DNA from: Planctomycetota bacterium | GTDB taxonomy: Bacteria; Planctomycetota; Phycisphaerae; Phycisphaerales; UBA1924 | Direction of reading: 5' to 3' | DNA length: 45,732 nt | NCBI GenBank assembly: GCA_003696675.1 | Contig: RFGH01000159.1 | Coordinates: 1 to 45,732 of the forward strand | Part shown: piece by piece, positions 1-7,988 of the stretch | Position numbering within the stretch: position 1 is the stretch's first letter | Layout: every line of letters begins with the position of its first letter | Translations under genes and position numbers: made by a program | Notes under the pieces: generated by a model | Seen by the model: the letters and a program-made list of their open reading frames with translations, nothing else | What the model was told of the DNA's origin: nothing | The model's database searches: none

Positions 1-89
1 GGCGTGGGTGGGGCGGGCGGGGGTTTGATATGCTCCGGCGGGCGAGCGTGCCCGAGAGAGATGCGTTCGAGCAGGAGCTTTTTGCCACG

Positions 90-1520
90 ATGGCTGCCGA
101 CACTCAACCTGTGAAGCCCGACACGAAAGGCCCCAAGCACTTCGTTCTAGATACGAATGTGTTTCTGCACAATCCGGACGCGTTGTTCGTGTTCCAGGAG
201 AATCACCTGGTGATCCCGTATCCGGTGATCGAGGAGCTGGACGCGATGAAGCGGCGGGAGGACGATGTAGGGCGGAACGCCCGGGCGTCGATCCGGCATC
301 TGGACAGGCTGCGGAAGGTGGGTCGGCTGACGGACGGGGTGGATCTGTCGTCGCTGGGCTCGGAGGCGCGGGGGGCGACGGGGACGGTGTCAATCGACAC
401 GGAGGACCATGAGCGGCCGGCGATCCTGCACCTGGACAAGCCGGACAACCGGATCATCGCGAGCGCGTGGAGCCTGTACCACAAGGGCAAGCGGACGGTG
501 TTCGTGTCGAAGGATCTTGCGGCGCGGATCAAGGCGGACGCGCTGGGGATCCGGACCGAGGATTTCGAGAACCAGAAGGTCGACGCGGACCGTCTGTACA
601 CGGGCTTTGTGGAGATCGAGACGCCGCGTGAGCAGATCGACGCGTTGTATCGCGATCGGATGCTTGCGGTGGAGAAGTTGCAAGAGGCGCTGACGGTTCG
701 TCGTCCCGGGGAGGAGCCGTATGTGCGGGAGCTTTCGCCCAATCAGTTCGTGGTGCTCAAGGACATCGAGGACGAGGCGCACTCGGGGTTGGGGCGTCGG
801 CTTGCGGACACGGACCACATCATCCCGGTGGCGCCGCAGAAGAAGCCGACATTCGGCATCCTGGCGCGGAATGTGCAGCAGACGATGGCGCTTGATTTGC
901 TGCTGGACGACGAGATCAAGCTGGTGACGCTGCTGGGCAGCGCGGGCACGGGCAAGACGCTGCTGGCGATTGCGGCGGGCATGGCCAAGGTGTTCCAGGA
1001 GGAGCGTTACGAGAAGCTGCTGGTGGCACGCCCGATCATGCCGATGGGGCGGGATATCGGATATCTGCCGGGCGACAAGGATGAGAAGCTCGGGGCGTGG
1101 ATGCAGCCGATTTTCGACAACCTGAACTACCTGCTGTCGAGCCGCGGAAGCCCGAACCAGCAGCCGGAGAGCAAATCGACCGAGCAGCGGATCGACAAGC
1201 TGATCGCGGACGGGCGGCTGGTGCTCGAGCCGCTGACATATATCCGCGGGCGGTCGATCCCGCACCAGTTCATGATCGTGGACGAGGCGCAGAATCTGTC
1301 GCCGCACGAGGTGAAGACGATCATCTCGCGGGTGGGCGAGGGGACGAAGCTGGTGCTGACGGGGGATATCGGGCAGATCGACAACCCGTACCTTGACCAG
1401 TCGAGCAACGGGCTGAGTTATTCGGTTGAGCGGATGAAGGGCGTGGGGCTGGTCGGGCACATCACCCTGCAGCGTTCGGAGCGGAGCGATCTGGCGTCGC
1501 TGGCGGCCAAGCGGCTGTGA
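90..1520 (+). CDS. PhoH family protein: PIN ribonuclease domain fused to PhoH ATPase
   Basis: The product combines an N-terminal PIN domain with a C-terminal PhoH P-loop ATPase/helicase-like domain, the YlaK/PhoH2 architecture linked in other bacteria to RNA unwinding and cleavage. From the ATG at 90 it is 476 aa. The PIN domain starts with [13 protein letters not shown] (first acidic residue D21), with further acidic positions in EELD and DNRII. Walker A is GSAGTGKT (residues 283-290) and Walker B is MIVDEAQN (395-402). The start is uncertain: in-frame ATG 30 and GTG 48 also exist, but homology begins near residue 17. A TATGCT hexamer at 29-34 overlaps ATG 30, which argues against that start. 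It is translationally coupled to the next gene. No small antitoxin-like ORF is visible upstream, but the left edge is only 29 bases away. Confidence 0.92.
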   Translation: MAADTQPVKPDTKGPKHFVLDTNVFLHNPDALFVFQENHLVIPYPVIEELDAMKRREDDVGRNARASIRHLDRLRKVGRLTDGVDLSSLGSEARGATGTVSIDTEDHERPAILHLDKPDNRIIASAWSLYHKGKRTVFVSKDLAARIKADALGIRTEDFENQKVDADRLYTGFVEIETPREQIDALYRDRMLAVEKLQEALTVRRPGEEPYVRELSPNQFVVLKDIEDEAHSGLGRRLADTDHIIPVAPQKKPTFGILARNVQQTMALDLLLDDEIKLVTLLGSAGTGKTLLAIAAGMAKVFQEERYEKLLVARPIMPMGRDIGYLPGDKDEKLGAWMQPIFDNLNYLLSSRGSPNQQPESKSTEQRIDKLIADGRLVLEPLTYIRGRSIPHQFMIVDEAQNLSPHEVKTIISRVGEGTKLVLTGDIGQIDNPYLDQSSNGLSYSVERMKGVGLVGHITLQRSERSDLASLAAKRL

Positions 1521-3424
1521 TCCGGCGCATATCGTCGGGTATGGCGGAAAGCGGACGGACCGATCCGATCGTGGGGATTGACCTTGGGACGACCAACTCG
1601 CTGGTCGCGTTCTGCGATGAGCGCGGGCCTCGGGTGTTGGGCGGGGACGACGCGATCGTGCCGTCGGCGGTGCGGTATGGCGACGGTGGGGTGATCGTGG
1701 GGCGGGTGGCGCTCGACGAGGCGCCGCTGCATCCACGGACCACGGTGACGAGCGTGAAGCGGTTGATGGGGCGTTCGATCGAGGATGTGCGGCCGGACCT
1801 TGGGTATCTGAGTTACGAGGTCGTCGAGGGGCCGAACCGGACGACGCGGGTGGCGCTGCCGGGCGGGCGGACGCTGAGTCCGGAGGAGATCTCTGCGGAG
1901 ATTCTGGGCGAGTTGAAGCGTCGGGCGGAGGCGGAGTTGGGGACCGGCGTGCGTCGGGCGGTGGTGACGGTGCCGGCGTACTTCGATGACGCGCAGCGGC
2001 AGGCGACGCGGCACGCGGGGCGGATCGCGGGGCTGGAGGTGGTTCGGATTGTCAACGAGCCGACGGCGGCCGCGTTGGCGTACGGGATCGGGACCGAGCG
2101 GGCGTCGGAGCGGAACGCCGAAGCGCAGACGGTGGCGGTGTATGACCTCGGGGGGGGGACATTCGATGTGTCGATCCTGCGGCTGACGCCGGCGCAGGCG
2201 CACGGGACCGAGTTCTTCCAGGTGCTGTCCACGGCGGGCGACACGCGGTTGGGCGGAGACGACATCGATCACGCGCTGGTGGCGATGCTCGCGGGGGAGA
2301 TCGGCGTGGAGCTGGGGCGGGACGGGGATGCGCTGGGGTCGCTGCCTTTGGAGACGCGGCGGGCGCTGGTGAGCTTTGCGCGTGCGGTCAAGCACCGGCT
2401 GAGCGAGGCCGATGAGGCTCCGGTTGAGATCGCGCTCGGTGAGGACCGGGTTTATCGGCGGGTGGTGACGCGGGCGGAGCTGGAGGCGATTGTCGGGCCG
2501 CTGGTGGATCGGTCGATCCGGGCGTGCGAGCGTGCGATGCGGGACGCGGCCAAGGCGCTGAAGGGGGAACCGATCGACCGGGTGATCCTGGTGGGCGGGT
2601 CGACGCGTATCCCGCTGGTGCGCGAGCGTGTGGGGTCGTTTTTCGGGATCGAGCCGTACTGTGCGCTGGACCCGGACCGGGTGGTCGCGATGGGCGCGGC
2701 GGTGCAGGCGTCGATCCTGGCGGGCACCAAGAAGGGATCGCTGCTGCTGGATGTGATCCCGTTGTCGCTGGGCGTCGAGACGGTCGGCGGTGCGGTGGCG
2801 AAGCTGATCATGCGGAACAGCCCTGTGCCGGCGCGTGCGAGCGAGCGGTTCTCGACGAGCGTGGACGGGCAGACGAACATCAGGCTGCATGTGCTGCAGG
2901 GCGAGCGTGAGATGGCGGTGGACTGCCGCAGTCTGGGCACCTTCGAGCTGCGGGGCATTCCGCCGATGCCGGCGGGGATACCCAAGCTGCTGGTGACTTT
3001 TCTTGTCGACGCCAACGGCGTGCTGACGGTGTCGGCGGTGGAGGAGCGGAGCGGCAAGCGGGCGGGGTTGCAGATCGTGCCGAACCACGGGCTGACCGAG
3101 GACGAGGTGGAACGGATCGAGCGGGAAAGTCTCACGCACGCGAAGGACGACATGCAGCGCCATCGCGTGGTGGATCTTGTGACCAACGCGAAGCTGGACC
3201 TGAAGTGGATCGGCGAGCGGTTTGAGCGGTACGGCGAGAAGCTGGCGGACGGCGAGCGGGCCGGGCTGGTCTCGGCGATCGAGACGCTCCGTGGCTTTGT
3301 GGAACGGGCCGAGGCGGATTGGCGATCGGTCGACGCCAACGCGTTCTACGAGGCCAAGAACGCGCTGGACAACGCGAGCGTGCGTTTGCAGGAGATCGGG
3401 ATCGCCGAATCCCTGCGGGAGTGA
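1517..3424 (+). CDS. Hsp70 chaperone, HscA-like
   Basis: Hsp70 ATPase of 635 aa, close to the usual DnaK/HscA length. The nucleotide-binding domain opens with [12 protein letters not shown] (from residue 20), followed by [42 protein letters not shown] and, near residue 360, [11 protein letters not shown]. The substrate-binding part contains [15 protein letters not shown] and [12 protein letters not shown]. These wordings are closer to HscA (Fe-S cluster assembly chaperone) than to canonical DnaK, so I call it HscA-like by motif comparison from memory. No iscU or hscB lies next to it. The GTG at 1517 overlaps the PhoH stop in a GTGA, indicating coupled translation; ATG 1541 is an alternative start (9th codon). 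A generic cytosolic Hsp70 role is certain; an Fe-S role is inference. Confidence 0.93.
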   Translation: MIRRISSGMAESGRTDPIVGIDLGTTNSLVAFCDERGPRVLGGDDAIVPSAVRYGDGGVIVGRVALDEAPLHPRTTVTSVKRLMGRSIEDVRPDLGYLSYEVVEGPNRTTRVALPGGRTLSPEEISAEILGELKRRAEAELGTGVRRAVVTVPAYFDDAQRQATRHAGRIAGLEVVRIVNEPTAAALAYGIGTERASERNAEAQTVAVYDLGGGTFDVSILRLTPAQAHGTEFFQVLSTAGDTRLGGDDIDHALVAMLAGEIGVELGRDGDALGSLPLETRRALVSFARAVKHRLSEADEAPVEIALGEDRVYRRVVTRAELEAIVGPLVDRSIRACERAMRDAAKALKGEPIDRVILVGGSTRIPLVRERVGSFFGIEPYCALDPDRVVAMGAAVQASILAGTKKGSLLLDVIPLSLGVETVGGAVAKLIMRNSPVPARASERFSTSVDGQTNIRLHVLQGEREMAVDCRSLGTFELRGIPPMPAGIPKLLVTFLVDANGVLTVSAVEERSGKRAGLQIVPNHGLTEDEVERIERESLTHAKDDMQRHRVVDLVTNAKLDLKWIGERFERYGEKLADGERAGLVSAIETLRGFVERAEADWRSVDANAFYEAKNALDNASVRLQEIGIAESLRE

Positions 3425-3522
3425 ACGGGCTGTGCGGGCGGGCGGCGTGTTCTCGGACGGGCGCGCCGGGCGGGGCGCGGGTGGGCGTGCGAGCGGGGGG
3501 CGAGGCGGCCGATATCCCGGGT

Positions 3523-5679
3523 ATGCGGCTGATTCTGTTGATGATTCTGTTGTGGGCGTGCTCTCCCGCCTTTGCGGTCGACTACTTCGTGCGTGTCGGC
3601 GGCAGCAATGCGAACAGCGGGACGAGCGCGGACCAGGCGTGGGGGACCGTCGCCTACGCCTTCGGGCGGGTGAGCGCCGGCGACACGGTGTATGTTGGGG
3701 CAGGTCGATACGCGGGGCAGATCTATGTGAGTGGACGGTCGGGTCGCTTTGATGCACCGATCCGGTTTGTGGCCGACCGAACCGGCGAGTACACGGGTGA
3801 CGCGGGCGATGTAGTGCTTGAGAACGGCTCGGGTCTGCTGCATCTGAGCAACTGCGATTACACCGAGCTGGAAGGCTTTGTGATGGAGGTCTCGTCCGGG
3901 TTGGCGGTGTACAACGACAGTTCGGTCGGCGTGGTGATCGACGGGTGCGAGGTCGTATCGGGCGGAGCAGGATTGCACGCGACCAACGGCGGCACATTCA
4001 CGGTTCGCGGCGTGAGCATCATCGCGAGCGCCGGGCATGGTATCTATCTGTCAGGGGGCAGCGCGGAGATCGAGGACAGCACGATCGAGTTGATGAACAA
4101 CACTTATTCGCCCGTTCATTCCGGAGGTCGTGCCGGCCTCACTCTGCGGCGCAGCTCGTTGCTCGGCGGCGGTCATGTGCTGTATGCGAACGGCGGGACG
4201 ATTGTCGCCACGGACACAGTGCTGGCATCCGGCACGCTCAACGGCATCCACGCCGCGAGCCAGCCGTCGCTCACGCTGGTGAACTGTACGATCTACGGCG
4301 TCGGTCAAGACGGTCTGTACGCGAACGGCGGCACCTATACGATCCACAACACGATTTTCAGCAATCCGGGGCGCTACGCGATCTTTCGGGCCAGCGGCTC
4401 GTTCACCGAGTCTCACAATCTGTATCACGGCTGGGGCGAGGCTATGTCGTATGGTTTCACGCCCAGCGGCCCGATCACGGATGATCCGGCGTTCACGGAC
4501 GCGGCGGGCGGTGACTTCACGCTGTCGCTCGGCTCGCCCGCGATCGACGCGGGTATGGATGCCTCCGGGTATACATCCGCGGATCTTGTCGGTTTCGCTC
4601 GCCCGTCCGGTGATGGGTGGGACATCGGCGCGTACGAGTTCGATCCGTCCCGCGGTGCTCCGGCGCCCGTGCCGTACAGCTCCGACTTCGGCGTGCTCGG
4701 GGCCGAATGGGTCGGTGCGCGGCTCACCAATCTCTCCACGGGCGGCACCTGCCTGGGGTCGATGGGGCGTGTCTCGGGTGTGAACGAGACCGTGAGGTTG
4801 TTTTTGCGGACAACACCGGGGACCGAGTATCAGGTGGTCTATGACCTCATCCTGTTCGACGGGTGGGATTTTTCCGGCCAATATGAGGATGATTTCCGCA
4901 TCCGGATCGGGGGCGCCGTGGTCCATCGGCCGATGGTGTCGGACTCGCTCTCGGAACTTTCTCAGAACATCGGATCGGCGAGTACGCGGGATCGGGTTTA
5001 TCGCGCGCGCTGCTTCCGTTTCGTGGCGTCCGACACCGTGACGGTCATCGAGTTCGGGGCCGTCAACACGGGGGACTTCACGGAAGAGAGCTGGGGCATC
5101 GACAACATCCGGGTGATGCCGAGTTCGCTGGCCTACGCCGCGGTGCCGTACGAGGAAGACTTTGAGGGCACGGTGGGTGAGGAGTGGACCACGGATCTTG
5201 TGGAAACGCAGTCGGAGCTGTTCGGTCGTTTCCTGGGGCGTTTCGGTGTGGACAATGCGCATGCGGCGGTGCTTGGCGTCGAGACGGTTCCGGGAGAGAG
5301 CTACACGCTACGCTTTGACATCTTCTTCTTTGATTCATGGGACTCGCGCGAGGAGGTTCGCGTGATGATCGATGGACAGGAAGTGATCTCGAACTTTCTC
5401 GGCAATGGATTTCAGCGTTGGCCTCCGACCTTCCTGAACACCCCGGCATCGGAGTCCGGCTACATCGCGTTCTGGGCGAACTATGCGGATAGCGTCTTCC
5501 GGGGTGTGTCGTATCGGTTCACGGCGACCTCGTCCCGAACGACGATCTCTTTTCATGGCACGAGCAATCAACGGGCGGCCGACGAGAGCTGGGGTCTGGA
5601 CTCGGTTTCCGTGCGGCAGGGTCTGATGCCTCGTGTCGTGCGTTGGCGCGAGATCTCGTCGGTGGACCCCGAAGAGTGA
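3523..5679 (+). CDS. Secreted right-handed parallel beta-helix protein with duplicated C-terminal beta domains
   Basis: Predicted exported protein of 718 aa. The ATG at 3523 begins a clear signal peptide (MRLILLMILLWACSPAFA) ahead of VDYFVRVGGSNANSG, the typical start of the planctomycete beta-helix family. Residues about 20-375 are Gly/Asn/Thr-rich beta-helix rungs, ending in the family tail SPAIDAG followed by DIGAYEF. The rest holds two copies of one domain: VPYSSDFGVLGAEW and VPYEEDFEGTVGEEW mark their starts, YDLILFDGWD and FDIFFFDSWD their middles, ESWGIDNIRV and ESWGLDSVSV their ends. The repeat may be a jelly-roll carbohydrate or adhesion module. Upstream in-frame sequence is GC-rich and has no signal peptide, so a longer start is unlikely. 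The substrate is unknown; no catalytic motif of a polysaccharide lyase is evident. Confidence 0.85.
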   Translation: MRLILLMILLWACSPAFAVDYFVRVGGSNANSGTSADQAWGTVAYAFGRVSAGDTVYVGAGRYAGQIYVSGRSGRFDAPIRFVADRTGEYTGDAGDVVLENGSGLLHLSNCDYTELEGFVMEVSSGLAVYNDSSVGVVIDGCEVVSGGAGLHATNGGTFTVRGVSIIASAGHGIYLSGGSAEIEDSTIELMNNTYSPVHSGGRAGLTLRRSSLLGGGHVLYANGGTIVATDTVLASGTLNGIHAASQPSLTLVNCTIYGVGQDGLYANGGTYTIHNTIFSNPGRYAIFRASGSFTESHNLYHGWGEAMSYGFTPSGPITDDPAFTDAAGGDFTLSLGSPAIDAGMDASGYTSADLVGFARPSGDGWDIGAYEFDPSRGAPAPVPYSSDFGVLGAEWVGARLTNLSTGGTCLGSMGRVSGVNETVRLFLRTTPGTEYQVVYDLILFDGWDFSGQYEDDFRIRIGGAVVHRPMVSDSLSELSQNIGSASTRDRVYRARCFRFVASDTVTVIEFGAVNTGDFTEESWGIDNIRVMPSSLAYAAVPYEEDFEGTVGEEWTTDLVETQSELFGRFLGRFGVDNAHAAVLGVETVPGESYTLRFDIFFFDSWDSREEVRVMIDGQEVISNFLGNGFQRWPPTFLNTPASESGYIAFWANYADSVFRGVSYRFTATSSRTTISFHGTSNQRAADESWGLDSVSVRQGLMPRVVRWREISSVDPEE

Positions 5680-5704
5680 CGCAACCCCGGATGTGAGACA
5701 CGGG

Positions 5705-5710
5705 TATGCT
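5705..5710 (+). promoter_or_regulatory. -10-like TATGCT hexamer, 8 nt before ATG 5719
   Basis: TATGCT ends 8 nt upstream of the phosphatase/cytochrome lipoprotein start codon, and no Shine-Dalgarno sequence fits in the gap. It is one of ten similar TANNNT hexamers in this window and suggests a leaderless transcript. No convincing -35 box is visible. Confidence 0.5.
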
Positions 5711-5718
5711 GCGCGGCC

Positions 5719-6669
5719 ATGAGATTGCTTTCGTCTGTTGCATGGATCGCCGGGCTCGCCATCGCGGGCTGTTCATCGTCCGGCCCGAGCGTTGATCGGA
5801 GCGTGGCGCCCGTATCGCCGGCTGGCGTGGGCTTGCTGCCGGGGGCCGAGCCGGTCGATCTGGCGGGGCTTGAGCATGTGGCCGTACTGACCCCGGACCT
5901 GATCTCGGGCGGCGAGCCGCAGGGGCGTGCCGGGTACGAAACGCTGAGGGCGATGGGTGTGAGGACGGTCATCTCGGTCGATGCCGTCCCCCCGCCGGCC
6001 GAACTGGCGCGGGAGATGGGCATTCGGGTGGTGCATCTGCCTATTGGCTATGACGGTGTGCCCGAGGACGCCCGCCTGGCGATGGCCAAGGCGCTGACCG
6101 AGTTGGAGGGGCCGGTGTATGTGCACTGCCACCACGGCAAGCATCGCGGGCCGGCCGCCCTGGTGGCGGGCGCGGTGTGCGCGGGCGAGATCGACAACGA
6201 TCGGGCGGCCGCGTTCATGACGCTCACGGGCACGAGCAAGAGCTACGCGGGTTTGTGGGCCGATGTTGCGTCGGCCCTGCCCGTGGATCCCGTGGTGCTC
6301 TTCACCGCGGAGATCGACCTGCCCGAGCGGGCCGATGTCGGCGGTTACGCCGGCGCGATGTCGCTGATCAGCCGTGCGAACGATCGGGTCAAGTTAGTCG
6401 CGGCCAACGGCTGGCAAGTCCCCGCCGACCACCCGGATCTTGCGCCGGGCAGCGACCTGGGGCTGATCCATAATCTGCTGCGTTCGCTGACCGACGACCC
6501 TGAGTCGATCGCATACGGCGAGGATCACCGGCGGTTGCTGGCGGACTCGGTGCGCTGGTCATCCGAGGCCGAGCGTGCCTTCAACGCGGGCGATCTGGAT
6601 GCGGCCGGGGTGGCGTTCAAGGAGCTGGGCGCGTCGTGCAAGGCGTGCCATGTGGTGTATCGAGACTGA
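5719..6669 (+). CDS. Lipoprotein with phosphatase-like HCx5R loop and C-terminal cytochrome c'-like heme motif
   Basis: Exported 316-aa protein. A lipoprotein signal (lipobox LAIAGC, C18) leads into a dual-specificity/tyrosine-phosphatase-like fold: YETLRAMGVRTVISVD, then HLPIGYDGVPEDA and the P-loop HCHHGKHRG (residues 136-144, nucleophile C137). The residue after the P-loop Arg is Gly instead of the usual Ser/Thr, so activity may be weak or altered. The last about 60 residues read like the end of a cytochrome c' four-helix bundle and finish with AFKELGASCKACHVVYRD, a CxxCH heme-attachment motif five residues from the C terminus, where cytochrome c' keeps it. I know of no standard family with this pairing. 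The protein probably sits in the periplasm. The neighbouring tdh gene converges on it with a 10-nt gap. Confidence 0.8.
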   Translation: MRLLSSVAWIAGLAIAGCSSSGPSVDRSVAPVSPAGVGLLPGAEPVDLAGLEHVAVLTPDLISGGEPQGRAGYETLRAMGVRTVISVDAVPPPAELAREMGIRVVHLPIGYDGVPEDARLAMAKALTELEGPVYVHCHHGKHRGPAALVAGAVCAGEIDNDRAAAFMTLTGTSKSYAGLWADVASALPVDPVVLFTAEIDLPERADVGGYAGAMSLISRANDRVKLVAANGWQVPADHPDLAPGSDLGLIHNLLRSLTDDPESIAYGEDHRRLLADSVRWSSEAERAFNAGDLDAAGVAFKELGASCKACHVVYRD

Positions 6670-6679
6670 TGGGGTGGTT

Positions 6680-7774
6680 TCACTTCATGTCAAGAAGCAC
6701 CTTGATGCCTTCGCCGGAGATCATGGTCTCGAAGGCCTTCTTGTAGTCGGCCATCGGGAACTCGTGGGTGACGATGTCGTCGAGTTTCAGCCGCCCGGAG
6801 ACGAGCAGTTTCTCCATTTGGTACCAGGTGTCCCACATCTTGCGTCCGTTGATGCCCAGCACGGTGCAGCCCTTGAAGATGATGTGGCTGTTGAAGTCGA
6901 AGGTGACCTGCTTGGCGGGCAGGCCGAGTAGCGCGGCCGTGCCGCCGTTGCGGAGGGCGCGGAATCCCTGGTCCATCGCGGCGGGAGCGCCGGACATTTC
7001 CAGCAGCACGTCCACGCCCTCGTAGGTCTCGCGTCGGACCTGCTTGATCCAGGCGTCATCGCGGGCGTCGAAGGCCTCGGCCGCACCGAGCCGGCGGGCC
7101 AGCGCCAGACGCCGGGGGTCGATGTCGGTGCAATAGATCCGGGCGGCGCCGGCGGCCCGGGCCACGGTGACGGCCATCAGCCCGATGATGCCCACGCCGG
7201 AGATCAGCACGGTCTTCGCGGACACGCCCGCCGCCATGACCGTGTGCACGGCGTTGCCCAGGGGGTCCATGATCGCGGCGTACTTGTCGGGGATGTCCTT
7301 GTGGATCGGCCAGACATTCGACTCCGGCACCACGATGTAGTCCGCGAAGCAGCCGTCGCGGTCGATGCCGAAGATGGTGGTGTCGCTGGCGATGTGGGCG
7401 TTGCCGGTGCGGCTGTTGTAGTCGGTGCCGGCGGTCAGGTGTCCCTCGGCCGAGACACGCAGGCCCGGCTGCCATTGGGTGACGGCCGAGCCGACTTTGT
7501 CGATGGTCCCGACGAACTCGTGCCCGGTGATGATGCCGACGGGCACCCGCCCGGCGGACCAGTCGTCCCATTCCCAGATGTGGCGGTCGGTGCCGCAGAT
7601 GCCGGCCTTGCTGACCCTGATACGGACCTCCCGTGGGCCGGGTTCGGGGATCGGGCGGTCGGACACGAACTGCAGTTCGGGCCCGGCGTGGTGCTTGATC
7701 AGCCCCCGCATGGTTCCCCCGGACGCGGTGGTCCCAGAATGGGCGGCTTGGGCGACGGCGGGGGAGGTGGGCAT
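6680..7774 (-). CDS. tdh: L-threonine 3-dehydrogenase-like zinc alcohol dehydrogenase
   Basis: Medium-chain dehydrogenase of 364 aa that should oxidise L-threonine to 2-amino-3-ketobutyrate with NAD+. It matches Tdh along its length: AGICGTDRHIWEWDDW, ITGHEFVGT, GCFADYIVVPE, DPLGNAVHTVM, GVGIIGLMAV and IIFKGCTVLGINGRKMWDTWYQM. Catalytic zinc ligands C60, H85 and E86 are present. The four structural-zinc cysteines of the lobe are all absent: the equivalent stretch is TAGTDYNSRTGNAHIAS, giving A115, D118, S121 and A129. Starts: ATG 7774 is used here; ATG 7711 (residue 22) begins exactly where E. coli Tdh begins and may be the real start, since the extra N-terminal residues are low-complexity. 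No kbl partner gene is adjacent. Confidence 0.9.
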   Translation of the reverse strand: MPTSPAVAQAAHSGTTASGGTMRGLIKHHAGPELQFVSDRPIPEPGPREVRIRVSKAGICGTDRHIWEWDDWSAGRVPVGIITGHEFVGTIDKVGSAVTQWQPGLRVSAEGHLTAGTDYNSRTGNAHIASDTTIFGIDRDGCFADYIVVPESNVWPIHKDIPDKYAAIMDPLGNAVHTVMAAGVSAKTVLISGVGIIGLMAVTVARAAGAARIYCTDIDPRRLALARRLGAAEAFDARDDAWIKQVRRETYEGVDVLLEMSGAPAAMDQGFRALRNGGTAALLGLPAKQVTFDFNSHIIFKGCTVLGINGRKMWDTWYQMEKLLVSGRLKLDDIVTHEFPMADYKKAFETMISGEGIKVLLDMK

Positions 7775-7935
7775 GAGGTTTCCGTTCCAGAAAGACGGGG
7801 GTCGGTGCAAGCCGCCCGGGGCGGGCGGCGTTCATATTGTCGATTGGTCGGGCGGGCCGATCAACAAGCCGGGCCTGTCCGTAGAGAAGGAAAGCACGCG
7901 CCCGCGTCGTGGCGCATGTTGGGACGGTAGAAAAT

Positions 7936-7977
7936 CGGCCCCTTCGGGCGGCCGGACCCCTCTGCGGGGGGTTGGAG
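7936..7977 (+). promoter_or_regulatory. Two-hairpin leader and Shine-Dalgarno of the secretion operon
   Basis: Upstream of gspF-like ATG 7989 there is a GGCCCC-TTCG-GG(C)GGCC hairpin, with a UUCG-type tetraloop, at about 7938-7955. A second hairpin, ACCCC-loop-GGGGT, lies at about 7956-7972. The site GGAG (7974-7977) follows immediately, 11 nt before the ATG. The hairpins could modulate ribosome access. No good -10/-35 pair was found in the 214-bp divergent gap shared with tdh. Confidence 0.35.
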
Positions 7978-7988
7978 TGTCAGACGCG

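Noticed and set aside
3425-3522. Possible small gene or leader between the Hsp70 and beta-helix genes
   Set aside because: Only GC-rich sequence without a Shine-Dalgarno site, hairpin with T-run or plausible short ORF.
1418-3997. 859-aa minus-strand open frame opposite the Hsp70 gene
   Set aside because: Its translation is Arg/Pro/His-rich with no domain, it lies antisense to a certain gene, and such frames arise from the third-position GC bias here.
7909-7930. Sigma-54 promoter before gspF
   Set aside because: TGGCGCATGTTGGG resembles the -24 element, but the GG-to-GC spacing and the -12 TTGC element do not fit.
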